Origin: Pararhizobium sp.
Lineage (GTDB): Bacteria > Pseudomonadota > Alphaproteobacteria > Rhizobiales > Rhizobiaceae
Length of the DNA stretch: 64,000 bases
Direction of reading: 5' to 3'
NCBI GenBank assembly: GCA_017794825.1
Contig: CP051237.1
Location: 4,978,501 to 5,042,500, forward strand
The notes below the pieces were generated by a model, which saw nothing but the letters and a program-made list of their open reading frames with translations, was not told the origin of the DNA and searched no databases. Made by a program: the position numbers and the translations under genes. Positions 8,504-17,783 of the stretch are shown in pieces. The number at the start of each line of letters is the position of its first letter. The first letter of the stretch is position 1.

Positions 8504-11500
8504 ATGATGAAAGTCCTTACGCGTATTCTGCTGACCCTTTGCATCGTGATCATCGTGCTGGTCGCGGCGATTTTCGGGCTGCTGGGAACGCGTCCGGGTC
8601 TTGATCTCGTGGCCTCCGTCGTCAATTCCGTGGCGAGCAATGACGATCAGACAATCGAGATCACCAGAATCGATGGTGTTCTTTCCGGCCGGCCTTCGGT
8701 CGAAAAGGTCACGATAGCTGACCGTGAAGGCGTTTGGCTCACCGTGACCGAAGTTCAGGCGGAACTCGCGCTGCTGCCGCTCCTGTCGGTGAACATCCAG
8801 GCAGCCGGTCTGTCGGCCGATACGGTCGACCTCGCCAGGCTGCCGCAGGGCGATCCCGCCGCCGAACCTGCGCCAAGCGACAGCGGCGGTTTCTCGCTGC
8901 CGGCGATACGCGCCGACATTCAAAACATCTTCGTGCGTGAGATCAAACTCGGAGAGCCGGTCATCGGAGAAGCCGCCACGCTGCAACTGACCGGCGCCGC
9001 CATGCTCGACGACGCACCGATCAATATTGCGGGCAACCTTGAACTCCTGCGCACGGATGGCGCGCAGGGCGACATCAAGGCCGACTGGAAACTGGCGCCG
9101 GACACCAACGAACTGAAGCTCGATCTGTCGGTCAGCGAGCCTCGCAGCGGTCTTCTTGCGCGCACTCTGGACATTTACGGCCTGCCGTCAGTCGACGCGC
9201 GGATCAATGGTTCCGGACCGCTTGACAACTGGCAGTCCCAAATTTCAGTGAGCCTCGACGGCGAGGAAACGGTTTCGGGATCGGTCGCCCTTTCCTGGAC
9301 ACAGGAACGTCAGCAGATTTCCGGCGAACTGGCGGGACAACTGGCGCGGCTTGCGCCGCAACAATTCAAGCCGGTGCTCGCCGGCGAAACGGACATCAAG
9401 GTGGATGTGACCCGGGCGAGCGACAATACGCTTCGCATCGATACGCTCAGCGTCAAGTCGCAGCTTGCCTCGCTCAACGCTGCGGGTCATGTGCTTCCGG
9501 ACAGCAATGCGGTCGACATGCAGGCCAGCCTCGAGTTCGGAATGCCGGGCTCCGATGTGATGATCCAGCTTGGCGACAATTCGGCCGTCGCCGTCGGGCA
9601 CGTACAGATGAACACGGCGCTAAAGGGGTCAATGGACGACGCGCAATGGCGGCTCGATGCTACAGTCGCTTCGCTTTCCGACGACGCCCGGTCGCTGACC
9701 GATCTTCGCATCACGGGCAGTTCGCCGGATATCAATGTCAATGCGCGGTCCGGTTCGGCGGTCGTAAAACTCGATATCGGTTCCCTCAACACGGGGCAGG
9801 CGGAGGTCGCGGATCTTTTGGACGGTCCCGCCAGCATGACGCTTCAGGCGAACCTGGACGGCGACAAGCTGGACCTCCAGGATATCCAGCTGGCTCTCAA
9901 CCAGGTCAGGGGCGCTCTCAAGGGCGACGTCGATCTTGCGGAGCTCTCGCTCTCGCTCGCGTTTCGGGCGAATGTTCCGGCACAGGAGGATGGTCTCCTC
10001 CGCCAGTTGTTCGGTGATCAAGTTCTGGACGTTTCCGGAAACCTCGCCCGCAATGGCGAGGGATTGCTGAGTTTCAGCAATCTCGACGTGAAGAGCGGCA
10101 ATCTGATTCTCGGCGGCAAGGGCCAGCTATCCCAAACAGCGCTGGAATTCGATGGAGACGTGGCGCTGCAGGACCTTTCGGCTCTCAATCCCGATGTCTC
10201 CGGTTCCGTCCAGGCCGATGTTCGTCTCAGTGGCTCGCCGGATGATCCGTCGTTCGAAGTCACGGCCCGCGGGCGCGATGTCATTGTGCTTGAAAACGCG
10301 CTCGAGAACCTCGTTCTCACCGCGCAAGGCACAAACGCGGTGTCGGATCTTGCCGCCGATATCAAACTCGACGGCCGCTACAACGAACAACCTCTTTCCA
10401 TCGTGGCGGATGTCAGCCGGGGATCCGGACCGATACCGCTGATCAGCAATCTTAAGGTAGACATTCCCGGGGTCACGGCCAACGGCGGCCTGCAGCCGAA
10501 CGCGGACGGCGTGGTCACCGGACAACTCGACGTCGACGTTACCTCGCTTGAGGAACTCGCGCCGCTGTTGCTGCGCGACGACCTCGCCGGCAAGCTGACA
10601 GGCAAGGTGGTTTTCGCCGATAAAGATTCCCACCAGACCGTCAACGCCATTTTCAGCACGGACAGGCTCGACGCCGCTGGCGTCATTGTCCAGAACTTGA
10701 CGGCCGACCTCAATGTCTCGATCCTGCCGGACGGTCTCGGCATGATTGCCGACGTAAGGGCCGGAGTGATTGACGCGCAAGGTCAGAATATTACTGATGC
10801 GGTGATCAAGGCCACCGGCGATCTCGACAAGATGCCGGTCAGCATCAGCGCCAATGTGGCGAGTTCTCCCGTCCGTGTTTCGGGCTGGGTCTCGATGGTC
10901 GACAATGTCACGACGATTGCGCTCGACGAGGCCAAGGGAACCTATTCGAATATTCCTTTGAACCTGACCCAGCCGATCGAGATCCGCATTACCGGCGAGA
11001 CGACGCAACTGCCGGATATCGCTCTGCAGGTCGGGCAGGGCACCGCGACGATCAGCGGTTCGGCTGGCGATCAGCTTGCCGTGGACGTCAGGATCGAGCG
11101 GCTGCCGCTCTCGATCATCGACAATGTGGCTGCAACCGGTCTGGGGCCTCAGGGAACCCTCAGCGCCACTGCAAAGATCACCGGCTCGCCGTCTGATCCG
11201 ACCGTGGACTATCAGGTGAATGTCGAAAGCCTCTCCACTGAGATTACGCGCTCCTTCCAGGCGCCTGCGCTCTCCATCGAATCCTCCGGAACCTTCGCAG
11301 GCATGAACCTGAACACGACCAGCCGCGCCTTTGGCGGCGGGCTTGAGCTCAACGCCAATGGCAGCGTAAATCTCAATGGAGCCTCGCCGCAGCTCGATAT
11401 CAGGCTGCAGGGCGCCGCCCCGTTCGCATTCGCCGGGCTGGCGCTGGCGTCGTCCGGCATCCAGATGAATGGCGTCGCCAACGTGTCGCTGGCCGTGTCG

Positions 11501-12706
11501 GGTTCCGCCGCCAATCCGAACCTGAGCGGCCAGATATCGACGAGCGGAGCGACGCTGATCGAGGATAACGCACAGCTCGTGATCAGGGATATCGCGACCA
11601 TCATCGACTTCACTGCCGCAAGGGCGACCATCAGCAGCCTTTCAGGTCGGTTGGGCCAGAATGGCAAGATATCCGGTTCGGGCTATGTCGATCTGGACGC
11701 CAACGCCGGCTTCCCGGCCGACATACAGGTGTCGCTCGACGACGGTATCTATTCCGACGGACAGATCGTGACGGCCGAGTTCGATGCGAAGATGCACATA
11801 AAGGGGCCGGTCGCCACCACCGGAGCGCTGGACGGGACAGTCGATATCAGACGGATGGACATCACGGTGCCCGATACGCTGCCGACGTCCGTGCCGCTGG
11901 TCGATGTCAGGCACATCAACCCGCCGGCGGCAGTCGCCCGACAGACGCAGGAAATAGCAAGCAGCAGCAGTTCGAGTACGAGCAGCGGCGATTCAGGGGG
12001 ATTGCAGCTCGATCTGACGGTCAGCGCGCCAGGACGGATATTCCTGCGCGGACGTGGCATGGATGCCGAGTTCCGCGGCAATATCGAGGTGGTCGGCTCG
12101 GTGGGCAATCCGCGCGCCACGGGGGATTTCGAAATGGTGCGCGGCCGCATCAATGTCCTGACGAAGCGTTTCGATTTCGACCATGGCAAGATCATTTTCA
12201 CCGGACCGCTCGATCCAACTCTCGACTTCGTGACCACAACGACCCAGGGCAGCATCAGCTATTCAGTCAATGTCGACGGAACCGCTTCCTCACCGCAGAT
12301 ATCTTTCTCGTCGAGCCCGGAAATGCCGCAGGACGAAGTGCTCGCCCAGTTGTTCTTCGGCAAGGGCGTTTCCAATCTGTCCGCCCTCCAGATTGCGCAA
12401 CTGGCTGCCGCCATCGCCGAAATCAGCGGTACGGGAGGCGGCGGCGGGCTGTTTGGAAGCCTGCGGAACTTCACCGGACTGGACGATATAGACCTGCAGA
12501 CCGGAGGGTCCGACGGTGAGGCGACCGTCGGCATCGGACGGTATCTGAACGACAGAACCTATCTTAACGTAGAAAAGGGGCTGACAGGGGAATCGGGTCG
12601 CGTGCGTATCGATGTCGAACTGACGGATCATCTCAAGCTGCGCGGAGAAGCCGGGATCGACGGCAACACGAAGGCCGGCATTTTCTACGAGCGGGATTAC
12701 AGGTAG
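8504..12706 (+). CDS. tamB: TamB-like translocation and assembly module protein (DUF490)
   Basis: This 1400-residue protein has one N-terminal membrane helix (about residues 4-26) that anchors it in the inner membrane. A very long beta-rich region of repeated amphipathic strands follows, of the AsmA/TamB lipid-groove type. The C-terminal DUF490 domain (about 1050-1400) holds the part that contacts TamA. A serine-rich linker (SSSSSSTSSGDSGG) lies near residue 1155. The ATG at 8504 is chosen because AAGGAAGG precedes it; a GTG 15 codons upstream is open but unsupported. TamB spans the periplasm and is now linked to phospholipid transport as well as protein insertion. Confidence 0.9.
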   Translation: MMKVLTRILLTLCIVIIVLVAAIFGLLGTRPGLDLVASVVNSVASNDDQTIEITRIDGVLSGRPSVEKVTIADREGVWLTVTEVQAELALLPLLSVNIQAAGLSADTVDLARLPQGDPAAEPAPSDSGGFSLPAIRADIQNIFVREIKLGEPVIGEAATLQLTGAAMLDDAPINIAGNLELLRTDGAQGDIKADWKLAPDTNELKLDLSVSEPRSGLLARTLDIYGLPSVDARINGSGPLDNWQSQISVSLDGEETVSGSVALSWTQERQQISGELAGQLARLAPQQFKPVLAGETDIKVDVTRASDNTLRIDTLSVKSQLASLNAAGHVLPDSNAVDMQASLEFGMPGSDVMIQLGDNSAVAVGHVQMNTALKGSMDDAQWRLDATVASLSDDARSLTDLRITGSSPDINVNARSGSAVVKLDIGSLNTGQAEVADLLDGPASMTLQANLDGDKLDLQDIQLALNQVRGALKGDVDLAELSLSLAFRANVPAQEDGLLRQLFGDQVLDVSGNLARNGEGLLSFSNLDVKSGNLILGGKGQLSQTALEFDGDVALQDLSALNPDVSGSVQADVRLSGSPDDPSFEVTARGRDVIVLENALENLVLTAQGTNAVSDLAADIKLDGRYNEQPLSIVADVSRGSGPIPLISNLKVDIPGVTANGGLQPNADGVVTGQLDVDVTSLEELAPLLLRDDLAGKLTGKVVFADKDSHQTVNAIFSTDRLDAAGVIVQNLTADLNVSILPDGLGMIADVRAGVIDAQGQNITDAVIKATGDLDKMPVSISANVASSPVRVSGWVSMVDNVTTIALDEAKGTYSNIPLNLTQPIEIRITGETTQLPDIALQVGQGTATISGSAGDQLAVDVRIERLPLSIIDNVAATGLGPQGTLSATAKITGSPSDPTVDYQVNVESLSTEITRSFQAPALSIESSGTFAGMNLNTTSRAFGGGLELNANGSVNLNGASPQLDIRLQGAAPFAFAGLALASSGIQMNGVANVSLAVSGSAANPNLSGQISTSGATLIEDNAQLVIRDIATIIDFTAARATISSLSGRLGQNGKISGSGYVDLDANAGFPADIQVSLDDGIYSDGQIVTAEFDAKMHIKGPVATTGALDGTVDIRRMDITVPDTLPTSVPLVDVRHINPPAAVARQTQEIASSSSSSTSSGDSGGLQLDLTVSAPGRIFLRGRGMDAEFRGNIEVVGSVGNPRATGDFEMVRGRINVLTKRFDFDHGKIIFTGPLDPTLDFVTTTTQGSISYSVNVDGTASSPQISFSSSPEMPQDEVLAQLFFGKGVSNLSALQIAQLAAAIAEISGTGGGGGLFGSLRNFTGLDDIDLQTGGSDGEATVGIGRYLNDRTYLNVEKGLTGESGRVRIDVELTDHLKLRGEAGIDGNTKAGIFYERDYR

Positions 12707-12748
12707 CCGGGCCGGAGAAGGCATCGTCGGTCGAACGGGGGCGGGGAC

Positions 12749-14476
12749 ATGATGGACACACTTGCGCGTCGTATTGACCAGGGCCGGGGATTGGAAAAGG
12801 CCGATCTGGTTCTGAAGGGCGGTGCGATATTCGACCTCGTTACCGGCGCATTCATAGACACCGATATCGCAATTTGCGGCGATCTGATCGTCGGCACATG
12901 CGGAGCTTATGCCGGCGTGATGGAACTTGACATCACCGGCAAGACCGTTGTTCCCGGGTTCGTCGACACGCATCTGCATATCGAGTCGTCCGCCGTTACA
13001 CCGTTTGAGTTCGATCGCTGCGTCCTGCCGCGCGGCGTCACCACAGCCGTCTGCGATCCGCACGAAATCGCCAACGTCATCGGCGCCGAGGGAATCCGCT
13101 ACTTCCAGGCCTGTGCCGAAAACACGATCATGGATATCCGTATCCAGCTCAGCAGTTGCGTTCCGGCGACCGCCTTCGAGACGTCCGGCGCATCGCTGGA
13201 CGTCCAAGAACTGGAAGCGCTCAGAAACCACCCAAAGGTGCTTGGGCTGGCGGAAATGATGAACTATCCGGGCGTGCTCGCCAAGGATCCGGTCTGTCTG
13301 GAAAAGCTCGCCGCGTTCTCCGACGCGCCGATTGATGGTCACGCTCCGCAATTGCGGGGTCTCGACCTGAATGGTTATCTCTCCGCCGGCATTCGCACCG
13401 ACCACGAAGTGACGACGGCTGAAGAGGCGCTGGAGAAGCTTCAAAAAGGCATGCATGTCTTCGTGCGCGAGGGCTCGGTGTCGAAGGATCTCGCCGCGCT
13501 GATGCCCATTATCACGGAGCGCAATTCACCGTTTATCGCCCTGTGCACGGACGACCGCAATCCGCTGGATATCGGTGAACACGGACACATCGACTATATG
13601 ATCCGCACCGCGATCGCCGCTGGCGTCGAACCACTGGCGATCTACCGCGCCGCCAGCCTGTCCGGCGCTCGGGCCCATACACTGAGGGACCGCGGGCTTG
13701 TCGCTCCCGGCTGGCGGGCCCATATCGTCGTTCTCAACGATCTGGAGACTTGCGACGTCGATCAGGTTATCTGCGCCGGACGCGTTGTCGACGAGGCGCT
13801 GTTTGCGACCCGCACGCTGGTTCCGCCGGTGGGTCGCAACAGCGTGCATATACGGCCTGTCGCAGCAGAAGATCTGAAGGCTCATCAGACGAACGGAACC
13901 ACGCCGGTCATCGGCGTCATACCCGGCAAGATCATAACCGAACACCTGGAAATGGACCTGCCTGTCGAAGACAGCAGGCCCCAGATTGATTTCGAACAGG
14001 ATGCGCTCAAGATCGCGGTCATCGAACGGCATGGAAAAAACAGCAATATCAGCGTCGGATTCGTGCACGGCTTTGGCCTGAAGAAAGGGGCGATCGCGTC
14101 AACTTTGGGTCATGACAGCCACAATCTGTGCGTCGTCGGAACAAATGAGCACGATATGGCTGTCGCCGCCAATCGGCTGGGCGAGATCGAGGGCGGTTTC
14201 GCTGTGGTTGAAGACGGCGAGGTCAAAGCCGAGATCAGCCTTCCTGTGGCGGGTCTCATGAGCCTTGAGCCCTACGAGACGGTCTATGACAGTCTGAAAA
14301 AGCTGAGAGAGGCCGCATACGCGCTCGGAACGGTGCTCGAGGAGCCGTTCCTCCAGGTCGCATTCCTGCCGCTGCCGGTCATTCCGCACTTGAAGATCAC
14401 CGATCGCGGGATGTTCGACGTCGACCGGTTCGAACTGATCCAGGAGCCTTCAGAAGACGCCGGTCAGATTTCATAG
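12749..14476 (+). CDS. ade: adenine deaminase
   Basis: This 575-residue amidohydrolase has the features of adenine deaminase (adenine to hypoxanthine and ammonia, purine salvage). The metal-binding HxH is His75-His77 (VDTHLHIESS), followed by FDRCVLPRGVTTAVCDPHEIANV. A conserved GHAPQLRG block lies near residue 198. The C-terminal domain contains VGFVHGFGLKKGAIASTLGHDSHN, which is specific to adenine deaminases among amidohydrolases. Length agrees with the family. It follows tamB by 42 bases on the same strand, but the functional link is not obvious. Confidence 0.93.
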   Translation: MMDTLARRIDQGRGLEKADLVLKGGAIFDLVTGAFIDTDIAICGDLIVGTCGAYAGVMELDITGKTVVPGFVDTHLHIESSAVTPFEFDRCVLPRGVTTAVCDPHEIANVIGAEGIRYFQACAENTIMDIRIQLSSCVPATAFETSGASLDVQELEALRNHPKVLGLAEMMNYPGVLAKDPVCLEKLAAFSDAPIDGHAPQLRGLDLNGYLSAGIRTDHEVTTAEEALEKLQKGMHVFVREGSVSKDLAALMPIITERNSPFIALCTDDRNPLDIGEHGHIDYMIRTAIAAGVEPLAIYRAASLSGARAHTLRDRGLVAPGWRAHIVVLNDLETCDVDQVICAGRVVDEALFATRTLVPPVGRNSVHIRPVAAEDLKAHQTNGTTPVIGVIPGKIITEHLEMDLPVEDSRPQIDFEQDALKIAVIERHGKNSNISVGFVHGFGLKKGAIASTLGHDSHNLCVVGTNEHDMAVAANRLGEIEGGFAVVEDGEVKAEISLPVAGLMSLEPYETVYDSLKKLREAAYALGTVLEEPFLQVAFLPLPVIPHLKITDRGMFDVDRFELIQEPSEDAGQIS

Positions 14477-14856
14477 TCAGTTTTGACCAATGCGCCCGTG
14501 AAAGAACGAAAGAAGAACATTGTTGCTGCATTTTCCGCTCGTCTGTGCTACAAGAAGGGCGTTGGAATTTGCCTGCCGCCATGCGCTTGATGCCTGAAAT
14601 CGCGGATTCCCGAAACAAAGCCAGAGTTACCGAAACAAAGCCAGACTGCGTAAAATCCGGATTCCCGAAACGAAGCCAAAGGTCTCGAACGCCAATTCCC
14701 AAAACAAACCCAAACGCCTTGAACCTGTTTCCCGAAACAAAGCCAGAATTGGCGATGAATCCCAAATTCCCGAAACAAAGCCAGATCTCGTTTTCGCATG
14801 GAATTGGCATAGAATTTTATAAAATATAATAAAAACAATAAGTTATTTGTATTTTT
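14477..14856. other. intergenic region between convergent ade and O-antigen-ligase-like genes
   Basis: This 380-base region between two convergent stop codons has no supportable gene. The middle holds the short direct-repeat cluster described separately. The right end (14810-14865) is strongly AT-rich, with A and T runs that may help termination from either side. Confidence 0.6.
14606..14785. repeat. cluster of six degenerate 20-bp direct repeats (ATTCCCGAAACAAAGCCAGA)
   Basis: Six copies of a 20-base unit are readable at about 14606-14625, 14626-14645, 14661-14680, 14695-14714, 14728-14747 and 14766-14785. Copies 1 and 6 are identical; the others differ at one to five positions. Start-to-start spacing is 20, 35, 34, 33 and 38 bases, so after the first pair it stays close to 35. 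Spacer sequences are unrelated. Translation of either strand gives no recognisable protein. The array is too short and irregular for CRISPR. Possible readings are a minisatellite, remnants of a dispersed intergenic repeat family, or multiple binding sites for a DNA-binding protein. Confidence 0.75.
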
Positions 14857-16095
14857 TTAACTATCGGGAACGCTTTCTGAGCGTTCACGCTGAAAACGCC
14901 GTTCCAGCCCGAAGCAACCCCAGATCAGTCCGAGGATCAGGTAGAAGTGACGCCAGTGGTCCGTATCGATGACCGTGCCGATCAGGACATGCCCGAGAAA
15001 GACGACATAGGCGCACAGCAGGAAGGGCTGCCAGGTCCGGTCCCGCAACAGGCATTTGAACCCGACGGCGAGGGTCAGAGCGATCAGCGTGAAGTAGGCG
15101 GCGAAGCCGAGCCACCCGTAATCCAGCAGCGCTTTCAGCCAGATATTGTGGGTGTCTTCTCCATAAATCGTGCCGAAGACCACCGGCCCGATTCCGAGCG
15201 GATGCTCCATGGCCATGAAGAAGCCGATGCCGTGCCGTGCAAAGCGACCGTATACGGCGGTGTCGTAGGACTGCACCAGTTGCGCGCGGTCGGCGAACAG
15301 GTTCGAGACCTGATCGAACTGGAGGGCGATGCCAAGCGCCACGACGACGAGACCCAGCCCGGCGACGCTCAGTCCGATGATCCTTATCCGGAACGCGGGA
15401 GCGTTTTCTTTCAGCAGCATTAGCAGGATCAGCAGGGCGACCGACAGGAAATAGAGGCCCCAAGCAGCGCGTGAGAACGAAAGGAACACGCCGAAGCTCA
15501 GGACGAGAAAGGCGGCTATCCGCAACGGCGCGGCGAAAAGCGGCCCGGACAGGATTGTGTGCAGAAGGAAGACGATCGGCAGGATCAGGAAAGGTCCGAA
15601 CACATTGGGGTCCTGAAACGTGCCCTTGGCGCGATCATAGAGAATAAAGGCTTCGCTGCCGGGGATCAGGTAGAAATAAGCTGCGATGCCGATGGCGGCA
15701 GCGATCAGCGCGCCGGCAAGATAGGCGTTGAAAATCGTTGCAAGCCGGCTTTCGTCCTGTTCGATAATGGCTGCGAAGAACACTGCAGACAGCGCCAGAA
15801 ACAGCGAAACGGCCATGTAAAGAACCGCATCGAAATCCAGCTCCGCCATGGTGGTCAGCGACAGCAGGCCTCCCGCATTGAAAAATACGAGGAGAGTGAG
15901 CAGCGACGCCGCGTTGGCGGTGATCCTGAGCCCCAGGATGAACCAGACGCCAATCAGCGCCGACATGTAGAGCTCGTAGGGCGCCGGCTCGTTGATCACG
16001 AATCCGGACAGGAACGCGCCCAGTCCGATGAATATTTTCGCCGGATTTATCGTCAGGACAAGACGCCTGTCCGTTATGGAGGCAGCCGCCGTCAA
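14857..16095 (-). CDS. O-antigen ligase / Wzy-like polymerase family membrane protein
   Basis: This 412-residue polytopic membrane protein has about ten to twelve predicted hydrophobic helices. It shows the O-antigen ligase/polymerase signature region: RLATIFNAYLAGALIAA, the RAKGTFQDPNVFGPF loop, and a large periplasmic loop containing RFARHGIGFFMAMEHPLGIGP. In the EPS context it most likely polymerises or ligates repeat units at the periplasmic face. The reading frame begins with TTG at 16095. That start overlaps the TGA stop of the upstream priming transferase (TTGA, 16092-16095), so the two are probably translationally coupled. Confidence 0.82.
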   Translation of the reverse strand: MTAAASITDRRLVLTINPAKIFIGLGAFLSGFVINEPAPYELYMSALIGVWFILGLRITANAASLLTLLVFFNAGGLLSLTTMAELDFDAVLYMAVSLFLALSAVFFAAIIEQDESRLATIFNAYLAGALIAAAIGIAAYFYLIPGSEAFILYDRAKGTFQDPNVFGPFLILPIVFLLHTILSGPLFAAPLRIAAFLVLSFGVFLSFSRAAWGLYFLSVALLILLMLLKENAPAFRIRIIGLSVAGLGLVVVALGIALQFDQVSNLFADRAQLVQSYDTAVYGRFARHGIGFFMAMEHPLGIGPVVFGTIYGEDTHNIWLKALLDYGWLGFAAYFTLIALTLAVGFKCLLRDRTWQPFLLCAYVVFLGHVLIGTVIDTDHWRHFYLILGLIWGCFGLERRFQRERSESVPDS

Positions 16096-17627
16096 TAGGC
16101 GTTGACCCCCTTGATGAGATTTATGGGTGTCAGGAAGAGTATCTTGAGGTCAAAAAGCAGCGACCAGTTTTCAATGTAGTAGAGATCGAACGCTGTGCGT
16201 TGACGGATTTTCTCGTCGCTGTCGATCTCGCCGCGCCAGCCATTGATCTGGGCCCAGCCGGTGACGCCGGGCTTCACCTTGTGGCGCCCGAAATATTCCT
16301 CGACGATCTCGTTGAATATCCGGTCGTGCGATCTGGCGTGGACGGCGTGCGGACGCGGTCCGACGAGCGAAAGATCTCCCTTCAGCACGTTGAAGAACTG
16401 CGGCAATTCGTCGATCGAGGTCCGCCTCAGAAAACGGCCGACGGGCGTCACGCGCGGGTCATCCTTGGTCACCGGATTGATCGCCGTCTGGTCGGACTGA
16501 TCGACATACATGGAACGGAATTTGTGAACGTTTATTGTCTCGTTGTTGAAGCCGTGGCGCTTCTGCGTGAAGATGATCGGGCCCATCGATGTGGCCTTCA
16601 CGGCGATCGCCGCAGCCAACATGATTGGCCACAACAGAAGGATGCCCATTACGCTGAAAAAGATGTCGAAAGCGCGCTTGGCAACCGAGTCCCAGTCGGT
16701 GATCGGTCTGTCGAGGAGGTCGAGCAGCTGAACGGTGCCGATGGACGAATAGGCGCGGGGACGAAAGCGCAACTCGCTGGAATGCGCCGCCAGGCGTATG
16801 TCGACCGGCAGGACCCAGAGTTTCTTGAGCAGTTGGGCGACCCGTTTTTCGGCCGTCAGTGGCAATGTCAGGATCAGCATGTCGATGCGCACGAGCCTGG
16901 CGAATTCGACGAGCTCGCTGATATTGCCCAGTTTCGGGTATCCGGCGACGATGGGCGGCGAGCGCCTGTTGTCGCGGTCATCGAAAATTCCGCAAATACG
17001 GACATCGTTTTCCGGCTGCTTTTCAAGGGACCTTATAAGCTTTTCCGCCGGTTGGCCGCCGCCGACAATGATGGCCCTGCGTTCCATCGTTCCATCCCGC
17101 ACCCATCTGCGAATGCTGAAAGCCACGAAATGGCGCCAGATAACCAGCGTCGCCAATCCGGTCACGAACCAGGTTCCGAACCAGACTCGGGAAAAACTGG
17201 AGCCGATCTTCAGGAAAAAGGCGAGAACCGCCATGGCGGAAAAAGCAATCAGCCAGCCGATGATGATGCGCGGTATGTTGCGCAGAGGTGAACGCAAGGA
17301 CTGAATCTGATAGGTGTCCGCGATTTGAAAGGCGAGCACAGCAAGAGCCGATCCCATGAGAATGGTTAGCAGATATCCAAATGAGAAACCGGACCGCGGC
17401 AGGACATAGATCAACTGTATGGTAAGTCCGGAAAGCGCCAGCAGACAGAAATCCACCAGACGTATCAGACCCGTCATGATGACAGGCGAGACGCCTTCAT
17501 CGCCAAGTTGCGCCGAAAGCTGCGCCGCCAGTTTTTTTATCTTTTCCTTGTCCGCGTCGCCGAGCGGAGCAAAGATCGGTTCCGGCGCTTTCGCGTCGTC
17601 CGCATCGTGTATTTTATCGGTTTTCAT
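16092..17627 (-). CDS. undecaprenyl-phosphate sugar phosphotransferase (EPS priming enzyme)
   Basis: This 511-residue protein belongs to the polyprenyl glycosylphosphotransferase (PglC/WbaP/WcaJ) family. It has four to five N-terminal membrane helices (about residues 45-170), a CoA-binding-like Rossmann domain (about 185-310) and the C-terminal catalytic domain (about 325-511). The catalytic domain shows KRAFDIFFS, FTQKRHGFNN, KFRSM, TSIDELPQFFNVLKGDLSLVGPRP and KPGVTGWAQINGWRGE. It transfers a sugar-1-phosphate, often glucose or galactose, to undecaprenyl phosphate as the first step of repeat-unit assembly. It is the membrane entry point of this EPS locus. Confidence 0.92.
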   Translation of the reverse strand: MKTDKIHDADDAKAPEPIFAPLGDADKEKIKKLAAQLSAQLGDEGVSPVIMTGLIRLVDFCLLALSGLTIQLIYVLPRSGFSFGYLLTILMGSALAVLAFQIADTYQIQSLRSPLRNIPRIIIGWLIAFSAMAVLAFFLKIGSSFSRVWFGTWFVTGLATLVIWRHFVAFSIRRWVRDGTMERRAIIVGGGQPAEKLIRSLEKQPENDVRICGIFDDRDNRRSPPIVAGYPKLGNISELVEFARLVRIDMLILTLPLTAEKRVAQLLKKLWVLPVDIRLAAHSSELRFRPRAYSSIGTVQLLDLLDRPITDWDSVAKRAFDIFFSVMGILLLWPIMLAAAIAVKATSMGPIIFTQKRHGFNNETINVHKFRSMYVDQSDQTAINPVTKDDPRVTPVGRFLRRTSIDELPQFFNVLKGDLSLVGPRPHAVHARSHDRIFNEIVEEYFGRHKVKPGVTGWAQINGWRGEIDSDEKIRQRTAFDLYYIENWSLLFDLKILFLTPINLIKGVNAY

Positions 17628-17783
17628 GTCTCAAGCAGTTCCATGAATGCGGACGCCCTGCGCATCCGGCGTAGTATCTCCTCCTGTGAACGTTCATGAA
17701 CACAGATAGGGCGTGAATACGTTCAAATTAAACGTGAGCCCTTAATTTTTGTTGAGGGCGGGCCGTCTGGCGGCCGGCGTGCG

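Noticed and set aside
12290..13456. 388-codon open frame opposite the end of tamB and the start of ade
   Set aside because: It spans the junction of two well-supported genes on the other strand and matches no family.
14606..14785. CRISPR array
   Set aside because: Repeats are only 20 bases and degenerate, spacers vary from 0 to 18 bases, and no cas gene is near.
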